Source: Mycolicibacterium aubagnense (lineage in GTDB: Bacteria > Actinomycetota > Actinomycetes > Mycobacteriales > Mycobacteriaceae). Taken from it: a stretch of 64,000 nt of DNA. Under the pieces are notes generated by a model, which made no database searches, was not told the origin of the DNA, and was given only the letters and a program-made list of their open reading frames with translations. Below, in pieces: positions 37,925-46,740 of the stretch. Positions within the stretch are counted from its first letter, which is position 1. Each line of letters starts with the position of its first letter. The stretch covers positions 2,170,001 to 2,234,000 of the forward strand of contig NZ_AP022577.1 of assembly GCF_010730955.1 (NCBI RefSeq), in the 5' to 3' direction. Made by a program: the position numbers and the translations under genes.

Positions 37925-38227
37925 TCAGGCCGGAGCTCCGAACAGTTCGATCGGCTTGCTGCCGGCGGACAGGGTCACGATCGCGCGCTTGGTGCTCTTG
38001 CGCTGACCGAAACCGGTGCGGGTGCGCTTGCGCTTGCCCTTCCGGTTCGCGGTGTTCACCGAGTCGACCTTCACGTCGAAAATCTTCTCGATAGCGATCT
38101 TGATCTGCGTCTTGTTGGACTCCGGTGCCACGATGAACGTGTACGTGTTGTCCTCGATGAGCCCGTAGGACTTCTCCGAGATGACCGGGGCCAGGATGAT
38201 GTCGCGAGGATCTGTAATCGTTGCCAT
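37925..38227 (-). CDS. rplW: Large subunit ribosomal protein L23
   Basis: 100 residues with [19 protein letters not shown] and [16 protein letters not shown]. Lies at the exit tunnel; start overlaps the rplD stop by one base. Confidence 0.97.
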   Translation of the reverse strand: MATITDPRDIILAPVISEKSYGLIEDNTYTFIVAPESNKTQIKIAIEKIFDVKVDSVNTANRKGKRKRTRTGFGQRKSTKRAIVTLSAGSKPIELFGAPA

Positions 38228-38883
38228 CAGACCGACGCTCCTTCTTTTTCGTCCTTGGTGTTAGAGGTGATGTAGGCGTTGAGCGCCTCCACCGAGAACA
38301 CCAGGTCATCGGCGTTCAGGACGTCGTAGGTGTTCAGCTGATCCGGCGAGATCACGTGCACGCCAGGCAGGTTGCGAACGCTCTTGGCACCGACCTCATC
38401 GCTGCGGCCGATCACGACGAGCACCTTCTTGTTGTCGGTCAGCGACGACAGGAACGACTTGGCGCTCTTGGTCGACGGGTTCTGACCGGCCACCAGCTCG
38501 GTGATCGCGTGGATGCGCTCGTTGCGGGCCCGGTCCGACAGCGCGCTGCGCAGGGCAGCGGCGATCATCTTCTTCGGGGTCCGCTGCGAGTAGTCACGCG
38601 GCTGCGGGCCGTGCACGACGCCACCACCGGTGAACTGCGGGGCGCGGGTCGAACCCTGACGGGCGCGGCCGGTGCCCTTCTGGCGGTACGGCTTCTTGCC
38701 ACCACCGGACACCATGGCCCGCGTCTTGGTGGCGTGGGTGCCCTGGCGAGCGGCGGCCAGCTGGGCCGTCACCACCTGGTGCATCAGCGCGATGTTCGGC
38801 TCGACGTCGAACAGCTCGGCGGGCAGCTCGACAGAGCCGTCCTTCTTGCCGTCCGGGGTCTTGACGTCAATCTTCAAAGTCAT
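38227..38883 (-). CDS. rplD: Large subunit ribosomal protein L4
   Basis: 218 residues with [19 protein letters not shown], the tunnel loop of L4. In E. coli L4 represses the S10 operon; whether it does so here is not known. Overlaps rplC by one base. Confidence 0.97.
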   Translation of the reverse strand: MTLKIDVKTPDGKKDGSVELPAELFDVEPNIALMHQVVTAQLAAARQGTHATKTRAMVSGGGKKPYRQKGTGRARQGSTRAPQFTGGGVVHGPQPRDYSQRTPKKMIAAALRSALSDRARNERIHAITELVAGQNPSTKSAKSFLSSLTDNKKVLVVIGRSDEVGAKSVRNLPGVHVISPDQLNTYDVLNADDLVFSVEALNAYITSNTKDEKEGASV

Positions 38884-39536
38884 TACTTCTCACCTCGTTT
38901 GATCGCGGTGCGAACGACGACCAGTCCACCGTTGCGGCCGGGGATGGCGCCCTTGATGAGCAGCACACCGTTCTCGGCGTCAACCTTGTGAACCTTCAGG
39001 TTCTGGGTCGTCACGCGGTCGCTACCCATACGGCCGGACATGCGGGTGCCCTTGAAGACACGGCCCGGGGTGGCGCAGCCACCGATCGAACCGGGACGAC
39101 GGTGCACAGCCTGGGCACCGTGCGCGGCGCCCTGGCCCTTGAAGCCGTGGCGCTTCATGGTGCCGGCGAAGCCCTTGCCCTTGCTGGTGCCGGTCACGTC
39201 GACGTAACCACCGTCGGCGAAGATCTCGGCGGTCAGCTCCTGGCCGACCTCGTACTCTGCGGCCGCGGCCTCGTCGTCGAGACGAAGCTCGGCCAGGTGA
39301 CGGCGCGGGTTGACGCCTGCAGCAGCGAACTGACCGGTGACCGGCTTGTTCACCTTGCGAGGGCTGATCTCGCCGTACGCGAGCTGCACGGCGCTGTAGC
39401 CGTCGCGCTCGGTGGTGCGAATGCGGGTCACCACGTTGGGGCCGGCCTTGACGACCGTGACCGGGACGACTTTGTTGTTCTCGTCGAACACCTGCGTCAT
39501 GCCCAGCTTGGTGCCCAAAATGCCTTTGCGTGCCAT
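38883..39536 (-). CDS. rplC: Large subunit ribosomal protein L3
   Basis: 217 residues beginning [19 protein letters not shown] with [20 protein letters not shown]. Target of linezolid resistance in M. tuberculosis. Lies 13 bases after rpsJ. Confidence 0.97.
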   Translation of the reverse strand: MARKGILGTKLGMTQVFDENNKVVPVTVVKAGPNVVTRIRTTERDGYSAVQLAYGEISPRKVNKPVTGQFAAAGVNPRRHLAELRLDDEAAAAEYEVGQELTAEIFADGGYVDVTGTSKGKGFAGTMKRHGFKGQGAAHGAQAVHRRPGSIGGCATPGRVFKGTRMSGRMGSDRVTTQNLKVHKVDAENGVLLIKGAIPGRNGGLVVVRTAIKRGEK

Positions 39537-39549
39537 TTTTCTGGGTCTC

Positions 39550-39855
39550 CTACTGGATGTTGACGTCGACGCTCGCCGGCAGATCGATGCGCATCAAGGC
39601 GTCAACGGTCTTCGGCGTGGGGTCGAGGATGTCGATAAGGCGCTTGTGGGTACGCATTTCGAAATGCTCCCGCGAGTCCTTGTACTTATGGGGAGACCGG
39701 ATAACGCAGTACACGTTCTTCTCGGTCGGCAGCGGCACCGGGCCGACCACGCTTGCTCCCGTACGGGTGACCGTCTCAACGATCTTGCGCGCCGAGGCGT
39801 CAATCGCCTCGTGGTCGTAGGCCTTGAGCCTGATGCGGATCTTCTGTCCCGCCAC
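39550..39855 (-). CDS. rpsJ: Small subunit ribosomal protein S10
   Basis: 101 residues, (M)[18 protein letters not shown], with [23 protein letters not shown] 39855 is preceded by GTAGGAG. First gene of the S10 operon, with a leader of about 260 bases. S10 also acts in antitermination as NusE. Confidence 0.97.
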
Positions 39856-40117
39856 GCTTCTCCTACCTAACTGTCACGGGCCCGTGCTCGGGCCTGGTCT
39901 TCAATACGCACGCCCCGGGATACCCGGTGACGCGCGTTGGCTATGCCGCCGCTCTTTACGTTTCTGTGGTTCACCGACCCCCGCGCTCGGGCGTGTCGCC
40001 TTTGCGCACAGTCGTCCGCGCTGGAAATCCATCGTGGGCGATGCTGGGACCGGATGCGCCCGAGATGGGCGCCGGTCGTATGCCCGCAGCGGGCGAACCC
40101 GGCGCAAGGCAACCCGA

Positions 40118-40148
40118 ACAGTATGCCCCAGATCCGGGCTTGCTCCAA
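40118..40148 (-). promoter_or_regulatory. Candidate promoter of the S10 operon
   Basis: Minus-strand GATTTGGAGC with TTGGAG at 40148-40143, a 19-base spacer and TACTGT at 40123-40118. Position, about 263 bases before rpsJ, and likeness to the rplN promoter support it; the spacer is long. Confidence 0.5.
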
Positions 40149-40425
40149 ATCCGCTGCGGAGCCTTCCGCCGCGCCCGGGTTTTGCCGCCGGTCCTGCGTC
40201 GATCCTGCGGCGCGGGCGGCGATGTTCGACCGGATTGCGCCGCGGTTACAGAGTGAACCGAGGCGCCCAGTTGATCCTGCATCCACGGCGCAAGAGTTCG
40301 AGTGGCCAGCACCCTAGGCACAGGATCAACGCGCCGCCAGGGCACCCTTCGCGCTGACCCTGTACTGGTGGCGGGAACGCGCGAGTGACTCGGGCCCAGG
40401 CCGCAGAATTAGCGTCGGCACTCAA

Positions 40426-40441
40426 CTTACTTTTGAGTAAG
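40426..40441. promoter_or_regulatory. Operator-like palindrome over a leaderless promoter
   Basis: Perfect arms CTTACT / AGTAAG around TTTG. The right arm overlaps the -10 TAAGAT (40438-40443); TCGGCA at 40415-40420 is a possible -35 with a 17-base spacer. The predicted transcript begins at about 40450, the start codon itself. Confidence 0.55.
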
Positions 40442-40449
40442 ATAGCCAT

Positions 40450-40923
40450 ATGTCGACACTGAGCCCCACGTACCGCGCCTGGAAGCAGCTCTCGGGACGG
40501 CCCGGCGGCAGCCTGATGTTCTCCGCCGCCGCGATGGTGCGAGTGCCGTACTTCGCCTCGATCTTGCCCCGGGTGCTGACGATGGAGCCCGGCTACGCCC
40601 AGGTGGCGGTGCCGAAGTGGTTCTTCGTCTACAACCATCTGCACACCGTGCATGCGATCGCCTCGTGCAACGCGGCCGAAGCCGCCATGGGTATGGCCAT
40701 GGAAGCAACGGTGCCGACGACCCACCGCTGGATCCCCAAGGCCATGAACGTGCGGTACCTGGCCAAGGCCACCACATCGCTGCGGGCGCACGCGCGGGTT
40801 GATGTCCCCGACTTCGACACCCTGACCAAGGGCACCGATGTCGTGGTGTCGGTCTCGGTGGTCGACGCCTCGGGCGAAGAGGTCGTGCACGCCGACATCA
40901 CGACGTGGGTGACGCCTGCCTAA
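40450..40923 (+). CDS. DUF4442-type hotdog-fold thioesterase-like protein
   Basis: A 157-residue hotdog-fold protein resembling the DUF4442/PaaI-like thioesterases (NHLHTVHAIASCNAAEAAMG in the active-site helix region, VRYLAKATTSLRAHARV in the sheet). The substrate is presumably an acyl-CoA. There is no ribosome site, and a -10 hexamer sits 7 bases upstream of the ATG, so the mRNA is probably leaderless, common in mycobacteria. It ends tail to tail with the next gene, overlapping 4 bases. Confidence 0.8.
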   Translation: MSTLSPTYRAWKQLSGRPGGSLMFSAAAMVRVPYFASILPRVLTMEPGYAQVAVPKWFFVYNHLHTVHAIASCNAAEAAMGMAMEATVPTTHRWIPKAMNVRYLAKATTSLRAHARVDVPDFDTLTKGTDVVVSVSVVDASGEEVVHADITTWVTPA

Positions 40924-41273
40924 TCGAGGTAGGTGCCGTGGCCTTCGCGCACCAGCGCGCCGTCGAAGATCAGCACCTCGTTGACCAGCTGGTCGCGATG
41001 GTTCCGGTAATTGATGACGAGAGCGTTCGTCCCTACATAGGTGGCCACGACCTCGAAATGCAGGTCCGGTAGCGCGGCGAGGGCGGCGACCCAATACCGG
41101 CGCAGCGCGTCCTTGCCTCGCACCACTCCCCCGGACTCCGGCACCACGCGCGCCGCGACCGGCGAGGTGAAGACGGCGTCGCCATGGAAGTGCGCGAGGA
41201 CCGCCTCGACGTCGTGAGCGTTCCAGGCCTCGCACCAGTCCCGGGCGAAAGACTCAGGGTCGGGAATCGTCAT
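40920..41273 (-). CDS. NTF2/SnoaL-like fold protein
   Basis: A 117-residue single-domain protein with the SnoaL-like pattern ESFARDWCEAWNAHDVEAVL, FHGDAVFTSP and GKDALRRYW. Such proteins are ketosteroid-isomerase-fold enzymes or binding proteins; the role here is unknown. ATG 41273 fits the family start; the frame continues to 41369 without similarity. Confidence 0.8.
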   Translation of the reverse strand: MTIPDPESFARDWCEAWNAHDVEAVLAHFHGDAVFTSPVAARVVPESGGVVRGKDALRRYWVAALAALPDLHFEVVATYVGTNALVINYRNHRDQLVNEVLIFDGALVREGHGTYLD

Positions 41274-41327
41274 GCCGCCCCATCGAAGTCGACGCTGCGC
41301 TGCGTCGGCAACTGATTTCCACCCACC

Positions 41328-41388
41328 CCGAGCGTGGGGCGTCACGAGATGACACGCCGATGACGTCACCAGAAGCCCCCACGCTCGG
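41328..41388. repeat. Stem-loop with 12-base GAGCGTGGGG arms
   Basis: Perfect arms CCGAGCGTGGGG / CCCCACGCTCGG enclose a 37-base loop that itself holds CGTCA/TGACG. It lies 10 bases past the carboxylesterase stop and may terminate that transcript; no T-tract follows. Confidence 0.6.
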
Positions 41389-41397
41389 TGTGGGACC

Positions 41398-43029
41398 TCA
41401 GTGCTGCAAGTCCGCCCAGAACGCGCACTGGTGCACCTGGTCGTAGTCGGTGACCACGCGACTTCCGTCGGGGCGCAGCGACATCCGGCTGTCGTGCTCG
41501 TCTCCGGCCAACGCCGGCCATTCCGGCGCCCCGTCGCCGCCGGGCCGGCCGTCGCGGACGAACGAACTCCAGTAGCCGATCATCTGATCCGACAAGGCGA
41601 CCTGCTCCGGCGTGGGTGGCGGCGCCCCGCCCATGTTGAAGATGTAGCGCAGATCCAGCGAATGACTGGCGCCGACGGGGAAAGGCAACTGGCGCAGCGG
41701 ATCCGGCGTCGGGGGCGCTGGATCGGCGAATTCGTAGCCGTACACCGGAGCGTCGGCGACCAGCGCGTCGCCGATGCGGTCGGCGACGCAGGCGAACGCC
41801 CCGTCGGTGACTGCGGTCGAATACGCGACCGCGGCGCTGCCGCCATAGCGGTCCAGCGGGTAGCGCTGCGCAACGGCGGCAGCGTCGGCGCCGAACGTGG
41901 ACTCCAGCAGGCGCGGGTAGCCGTCGGCGTGGAACCGTTTGCCCGCGCGCAGATACTGCAGTGCGACGAAAAGGGTGAACTCGTCGCGCGTGGTGCCGAT
42001 CATCACGGGCACCCGAGCGGCACCGCCAGTGCTGATGGCCTGCATCGGGTCAACCGGCAGCAGCGTCGTCCCGGTGACTGGACCGCTGAGCGTGTTCTCA
42101 CCGATTCCGTAGTACCACACCGGTTTTCGCAGTTTGTCGACCGGCAGCTGACGCAGGCAGTCTGCCGCGTCCGCGGGATCGCCGCACCCCGCGGCCTTCG
42201 CATAAGCCAGGCTGGACCGGGTGGCCTCGGGCAGCGAGACCTGGGCTTGGCATGGCCCGCTGGCGATGATGGCGCCCCGGAACAGGCCGGCCGACGCGGG
42301 CGCCACGAGGTGGTCACACACCGACATCCCGCCGGCGGATTCACCGGCGATGGTCACCTTGTCGGGGTCGCCGCCGAACGCGGCGATGTTGTCGCGTACC
42401 CAGCGCAGCGCGGCTTGCTGGTCGGCCAGTCCGTAATTGCCCACGTCGGGTCCCGCGCCCAGCGCGGGATGGGCCAGGAACCCGAGCGCGCCGAGCCGGT
42501 AGTTGACCGTCACGACCACGATGTCGCCACGAGTGGTCAGCCGCGTCGAGTTGTAGATGCTGCTGGAGCCGTTGATGAACCCGCCGCCGTGGAGCCACAC
42601 CAGCACCGGCCGGCGCGCACCGGACGTCTGCACCGGAGGCGTCCAGACGTTGAGGGTCAGGCAGTCCTCGCTGGTGTTGCGACCCATCTCGAGGTCGCCC
42701 TTGGGGTCCTGGATACAGCGGGCCCCCGGCTTTGCGGCGTCACGGGCCCCGTCCCACGCGAGCGCGGGAGCTGGCGGACGGAAGCGAAGCGGGCCCACTG
42801 GCGGTGCAGCATAAGGGATTCCACCGAAGAAGCGGAGGTCCGGATCGACCATCCCGCGGACGGTTCCCGCGGTGGTGTGCACCAGAGCCGGATCCGACGT
42901 CGCGGCGTCCGGGGCGACGGCGGTGGCGCCGTCACTGTGCGGATCCAGGCCACAGCCGGCCACCAGCAGCGCCGTCGCGGCCACTGCTGCAGCGCGCTGC
43001 AGCAGTCGACGCGGGCGGATAGCTGACAC
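41398..43029 (-). CDS. Type B carboxylesterase, lipoprotein
   Basis: About 543 residues with a lipoprotein signal (arginines, hydrophobic core, lipobox VAGC near residue 23), so it should be anchored outside the cell membrane. The alpha/beta-hydrolase core has the oxyanion motif VLVWLHGGGF, the nucleophile elbow AGESAGG, and a C-terminal His in SHSLDLRYIF. EDCLTLNV is the type B signature. GTG 43029 is used; GTG 43035 is possible. It diverges from the P450 gene, with a perfect palindrome between them. Confidence 0.87.
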   Translation of the reverse strand: MSAIRPRRLLQRAAAVAATALLVAGCGLDPHSDGATAVAPDAATSDPALVHTTAGTVRGMVDPDLRFFGGIPYAAPPVGPLRFRPPAPALAWDGARDAAKPGARCIQDPKGDLEMGRNTSEDCLTLNVWTPPVQTSGARRPVLVWLHGGGFINGSSSIYNSTRLTTRGDIVVVTVNYRLGALGFLAHPALGAGPDVGNYGLADQQAALRWVRDNIAAFGGDPDKVTIAGESAGGMSVCDHLVAPASAGLFRGAIIASGPCQAQVSLPEATRSSLAYAKAAGCGDPADAADCLRQLPVDKLRKPVWYYGIGENTLSGPVTGTTLLPVDPMQAISTGGAARVPVMIGTTRDEFTLFVALQYLRAGKRFHADGYPRLLESTFGADAAAVAQRYPLDRYGGSAAVAYSTAVTDGAFACVADRIGDALVADAPVYGYEFADPAPPTPDPLRQLPFPVGASHSLDLRYIFNMGGAPPPTPEQVALSDQMIGYWSSFVRDGRPGGDGAPEWPALAGDEHDSRMSLRPDGSRVVTDYDQVHQCAFWADLQH

Positions 43030-43120
43030 GAGCACCCAGCGTACTGAACACCCGCCGCACACCGCCCCGAAATATTTTCGGCGACCCCCTCCCCACCGCG
43101 CACCGAACAACCTAGACTCC

Positions 43121-43138
43121 ACTTGACAGCTGTCAAGT
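43121..43138. promoter_or_regulatory. Perfect 18-bp operator-like palindrome
   Basis: ACTTGACAGCTGTCAAGT lies between the divergent esterase and P450 genes, 24 bases before the P450 start. It contains TTGACA. This looks like a dimeric repressor site; the regulator is unknown. Confidence 0.65.
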
Positions 43139-43161
43139 TTCGCGCCTGTGTGAGGAGTTCA

Positions 43162-44412
43162 ATGACTGCACCCACCACGGACGAGGCCGCCAAGGTCCTT
43201 GCCGACCCCACCGCCTACGCCGACGACGAGCGCCTGCACTCGGCACTGAGACAGCTGAGGGCCACCAATCCCGTTGCCTGGGTGGATAATCCGCCGTACC
43301 GGCCGTTCTGGGCGATCACCAAACACGCCGACATCATGGCGATCGAGCGCGACAACAACCTGTTCGTCAGCGAACCACGTCCGCTGCTGATGCAAGCCGA
43401 CGCCGAGGATCTGCTCAAGGCCCAGGCCGAGGCGGGCATGGGGCTGCGCACGCTGATCCACATGGACGACCCGCACCACCGCAAGGTCCGCGCGATCGGC
43501 GCAGACTGGTTCCGGCCGAAAGCCATGCGTGACCTGAAGGTCCGGGTCGACGAACTGGCCAAGCGGTACGTGGACCGGATGCGCGACGTGGGCCCGGAGT
43601 GCGACTTCGTCGAGGAGATCGCGATCCAGTTCCCGCTGTACGTGATCATGTCGCTGCTCGGCCTCCCCGAAGAGGACTACGGCCGCATGCACGCGCTCAC
43701 TCAGGAGCTGTTCGGCGGAGACGACGAGGAGTACTCCCGCGGCCAGTCGCCCGAAGAGCTGTTCACCGTGCTCCTCGACTTCTTCCAGTACTTCGCGGCA
43801 CTGACCGCATCCCGGCGTGCCAACCCCACCGAGGACCTCGCGTCCGCCATCGCCAACGGCCGCATCGACGGCGAGCCGCTCAGCGACATGGACACCGCGT
43901 CCTACTACGTCATCGTCGCCAGCGCCGGCCACGACACCACCAAGGACGCCATCTCCGGCGGGCTGCACGCGCTGATCCAGAATCCCGGTGAACTGGCCCG
44001 GCTGAAGGCGAATCCGGACCTGATGTCCACCGCCGTCGAGGAGATGATCCGGTGGAGCACACCGGTGAAGGAATTCATGCGCACCGCCACCGCCGACACC
44101 GTGGTGCACGGGGTACCGATCGCCGAGGGTGAATCCGTCTATCTCGCTTACGTTTCCGGCAACCGCGACGAAGAAGTGTTCGAAGACCCGTTCCGATTCG
44201 ACGTCGGGCGCGAGCCGAACAAACACCTGGCCTTCGGCTACGGCGTGCACTTCTGCCTGGGTGCAGCGCTGGCTCGCATGGAGATGAACAGCCTGTTCAG
44301 CGAATTGCTGCCCCGACTGGATTCGATCGAACTGGCCGGTACCCCAGAGCTCTCCGCGACGACATTCGTCGGCGGCTTCAAGCACCTGCCGATCCGGTAT
44401 TCGCTCCGCTGA
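43162..44412 (+). CDS. Cytochrome P450
   Basis: A 416-residue soluble bacterial P450. The I-helix oxygen-binding motif is ASAGHDTTKDA, the K-helix ExxR is in VEEMIRW, and the heme Cys (about 365) is in FGYGVHFCLGAALAR. AGGAG precedes ATG 43162; a longer frame from 43123 begins inside the palindrome. Electron partners are not adjacent. I do not assign a CYP family. Its 3' end overlaps the convergent TetR gene by 35 bases. Confidence 0.92.
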   Translation: MTAPTTDEAAKVLADPTAYADDERLHSALRQLRATNPVAWVDNPPYRPFWAITKHADIMAIERDNNLFVSEPRPLLMQADAEDLLKAQAEAGMGLRTLIHMDDPHHRKVRAIGADWFRPKAMRDLKVRVDELAKRYVDRMRDVGPECDFVEEIAIQFPLYVIMSLLGLPEEDYGRMHALTQELFGGDDEEYSRGQSPEELFTVLLDFFQYFAALTASRRANPTEDLASAIANGRIDGEPLSDMDTASYYVIVASAGHDTTKDAISGGLHALIQNPGELARLKANPDLMSTAVEEMIRWSTPVKEFMRTATADTVVHGVPIAEGESVYLAYVSGNRDEEVFEDPFRFDVGREPNKHLAFGYGVHFCLGAALARMEMNSLFSELLPRLDSIELAGTPELSATTFVGGFKHLPIRYSLR

Positions 44413-45019
44413 TCCGGTGGGTCGCCAAGAATCCGTCTACGGCGGCAACGGCGATCTCGCGGTAGTCGAAATTCGGCAGCGTGCTGAGCTTGCCCAGCAC
44501 GACCGGGCCGAGGAGCAGGACGGTCGCCCGGAGCCGGTCGACGTCGCCGAGTTCGGCGACGGCCGCGGGACTGGAGAGCACCGCTTCGAACGGCGCGGCG
44601 TACTGTTCGGCCACCCGCTCCCGTAGGTTGCGGACCTCGGCGCTCTCGGTGCCGGCCGCCCCGGAGGGCAGGTGCTCGAGATTGCCGCCGAGCGCCAGCC
44701 ACGACATGGCAGTCAGGCTGACGGGCGCCTCTGCGATCAGTTCCGCCTGCGCACGCACGAGCGCGATCAACCGCTCGCGCAGGTCTCCCTCGGCGAGCGG
44801 CACCGGGGCCGGCGGGATGAGCGCGTGAAATGCGGCAGCCAGCAGGTCATTTCCGCTGGGATAGTGGCGATAGAGGGTGGCCCGGGCGACATTGGACGCT
44901 CGGATCACCGCGTCTATGGTCACGGCACTGGGGCCGCCGGAGCGCAACAGGGCGGTCGCCGCCTCGAGAAGCCGCGCCCGCGAGCGGGCCGGCCTGGGAT
45001 CACCGTGTTCGCTGGACAC
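44378..45019 (-). CDS. TetR-family regulator of the adjacent MFS exporter
   Basis: 213 residues. The N-terminal helix-turn-helix is SAVTIDAVIRASNVARATLYRHY; the rest is the helical ligand domain. GTG 45019 is chosen because GGAGGTGA lies 9 bases upstream, while an upstream ATG at 45043 falls in the operator. It is divergent from an MFS drug exporter with a perfect palindrome between, the standard local-repressor arrangement. Confidence 0.9.
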   Translation of the reverse strand: MSSEHGDPRPARSRARLLEAATALLRSGGPSAVTIDAVIRASNVARATLYRHYPSGNDLLAAAFHALIPPAPVPLAEGDLRERLIALVRAQAELIAEAPVSLTAMSWLALGGNLEHLPSGAAGTESAEVRNLRERVAEQYAAPFEAVLSSPAAVAELGDVDRLRATVLLLGPVVLGKLSTLPNFDYREIAVAAVDGFLATHRISGANTGSAGA

Positions 45020-45041
45020 TGCCAAATCACCTCCGGGCAAC

Positions 45042-45064
45042 AAACGAGACTGTTAGTCTCGTTT
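45042..45064. promoter_or_regulatory. TetR operator between regulator and exporter
   Basis: Perfect 10-base arms AAACGAGACT / AGTCTCGTTT separated by GTT. It lies in the 83-base divergent gap and is probably bound by the neighbouring TetR protein, repressing both genes. Confidence 0.8.
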
Positions 45065-45102
45065 AAAGATCATCAGTCTTGAAATTACCGGAAGGTGGCC
45101 GC

Positions 45103-46686
45103 ATGGCCGACAAGGTGAGTGCGGTGAGTCCAGCGGACGCGAGCACCTGCTCCGAAACCGTTCCGGAGGAGACCGCCGCACCCACCTCGCGTCGCCGCGC
45201 CTGGACCCTCTGCGTGGCGTGTTGCAGTGTGCTGGTGGTGATTTCATCGATGGTGGCACTCAACACCGCGCTCGGTGACATCGCCGTGGCAACATCGGCC
45301 AACCAGACCCAACTCACCTGGATCATCGACAGCTACACCCTGGTGCTGGCCTGCCTGTTGCTGCCGGCCGGAGCCATCGGTGACCGCTACGGCCGCCGCG
45401 GTGCACTGCTGTTCGGCCTCGTCGTCTTCGCGCTGGCCTCGATCGTTCCGGCCCTGAGCGCCGCGCCCGCGCACATCATCGCCGCCCGAGCGGCGGCCGG
45501 CGCGGGTGCCGCGTTCATGATGCCCGCGACCCTGTCCTTGATCACTGCGTCGTACCCGACGGACCAGCGCACCAAAGCAGTGGGCATCTGGGCCGGAATC
45601 TCCGGCTGCGGCGCGGTGGTCGGCATGCTCGGATCTGGTGTGCTGCTGCACTTCTGGCCCTGGCAGTCGATCTTCTGGGCCTTCACTGTGTCGAGCCTCA
45701 TCCTTGCCGCGCTGACCACGACCATCACGAGCTCCCGCGACCCGGAGTCCCGGCCCCTGGACGTCACCGGCGCCGTCGTCATCGCAGTAGCGGTGGCGTC
45801 CCTGGTCTACGGCATCCTGGCAGCACCCGACCGCGGCTGGACCCACCCGGTGGTGTTGGGCGGCATCACCGCCGGGCTCATCCTGGCCGCGGTGTTCGCT
45901 GTCCTCGAGCTGCGTACGCGGTATCCGCTGCTGGACGTCCGGTTGTTCTTCGACCGCCGGTTCGGTACCGGTGCGGCCGCCATCACCGTGCTGTTCATGG
46001 TGCTGTTCGGCTTCTTCTATCTGTCGATGCAGTTCATGCAACTGGTCATGGGATACAGCCCGATCGGTATCGCATTCGCCTTGACCCCGCTCGCCGTCCC
46101 GATGCTGATCCTGTCCCCGCTGTCCTCCTGGTATCTGCCCAAGGTGGGGCTGCGCCTGGTGGTGTTCATCGGCCTGTGGCTGCTGTCGGCCGGGCTGTTA
46201 CTCCTGTGCCAGGTACGGGTCGACTCACCGTACCCGGACGTGGCGTGGCCCCTGCTCGTGATCAGCACGGGCGTCGGATTATTCACCGCACCAACAACTT
46301 CGGCGATCATGACGTCGGTGTCCGACGACAAGCAAGGCGTCGCGTCAGCGGTCAACGACACCACCCGGGAAGTGGGGGCCGCCCTCGGTATCGCGCTGAC
46401 CGGCTCCCTGCTCGCGACGGGATACACCGAGCACATCGAACCCGCGCTGGCCGGCTTCCCGCCCCCCGTGCGCGATGCCGCCCGCGGCTCACTGGCCGGT
46501 GCGGTGGCCGCCGCACCCCATCTGGGACCACTTGGCAACCAGCTCGTCGAAGCGTCCAGAGTCGCGTTTCTGCACGCCATGCAGACGTCACTGGTGGTAC
46601 TTGCCTCGATCACCGCGGTGGCCGGTGTACTGATCGCGCTGCGGGCTCCCGGACGCGAACGCGCCCCGCAGAAGAACGTCGAATAG
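45103..46686 (+). CDS. MFS multidrug exporter, DHA2/EmrB-QacA type
   Basis: A 527-residue protein with about 14 transmembrane segments. It has the MFS motif A-like GDRYGRRGALL, and the motif C region GISGCGAVVGMLGSG typical of proton antiporter exporters. GGAAGGTGG precedes ATG 45103. Probably induced when the divergent TetR protein binds a drug or metabolite. Confidence 0.9.
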   Translation: MADKVSAVSPADASTCSETVPEETAAPTSRRRAWTLCVACCSVLVVISSMVALNTALGDIAVATSANQTQLTWIIDSYTLVLACLLLPAGAIGDRYGRRGALLFGLVVFALASIVPALSAAPAHIIAARAAAGAGAAFMMPATLSLITASYPTDQRTKAVGIWAGISGCGAVVGMLGSGVLLHFWPWQSIFWAFTVSSLILAALTTTITSSRDPESRPLDVTGAVVIAVAVASLVYGILAAPDRGWTHPVVLGGITAGLILAAVFAVLELRTRYPLLDVRLFFDRRFGTGAAAITVLFMVLFGFFYLSMQFMQLVMGYSPIGIAFALTPLAVPMLILSPLSSWYLPKVGLRLVVFIGLWLLSAGLLLLCQVRVDSPYPDVAWPLLVISTGVGLFTAPTTSAIMTSVSDDKQGVASAVNDTTREVGAALGIALTGSLLATGYTEHIEPALAGFPPPVRDAARGSLAGAVAAAPHLGPLGNQLVEASRVAFLHAMQTSLVVLASITAVAGVLIALRAPGRERAPQKNVE

Positions 46687-46691
46687 CCTTT

Positions 46692-46724
46692 TGCCACACG
46701 CATTTTAAAGGTGTGCGTGCGGCA
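46692..46724. terminator. Hairpin between convergent MFS and mftG genes
   Basis: Arms TGCCACACGCA and TGCGTGCGGCA pair with one mismatch around an A/T-rich loop, in the 54-base gap between two converging genes. Confidence 0.5.
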
Positions 46725-46740
46725 CCTGGCGGTTCGGCGG

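Larger units (their letters stand above)
39856..40449. other. Divergent region rpsJ / thioesterase, 594 bases
   Basis: No gene is supported; frames such as 39867-40286 (minus) lack homology and ribosome sites. It holds the rpsJ promoter and long leader on the left and the leaderless promoter of the next plus-strand gene on the right. The long S10 leader could carry regulatory structure, but I identify none. Confidence 0.5.

Noticed and set aside
39867..40345. Several overlapping frames in the rpsJ leader region
   Set aside because: Present in several frames on both strands, as expected for high-GC noncoding DNA; none has a ribosome site or motif.
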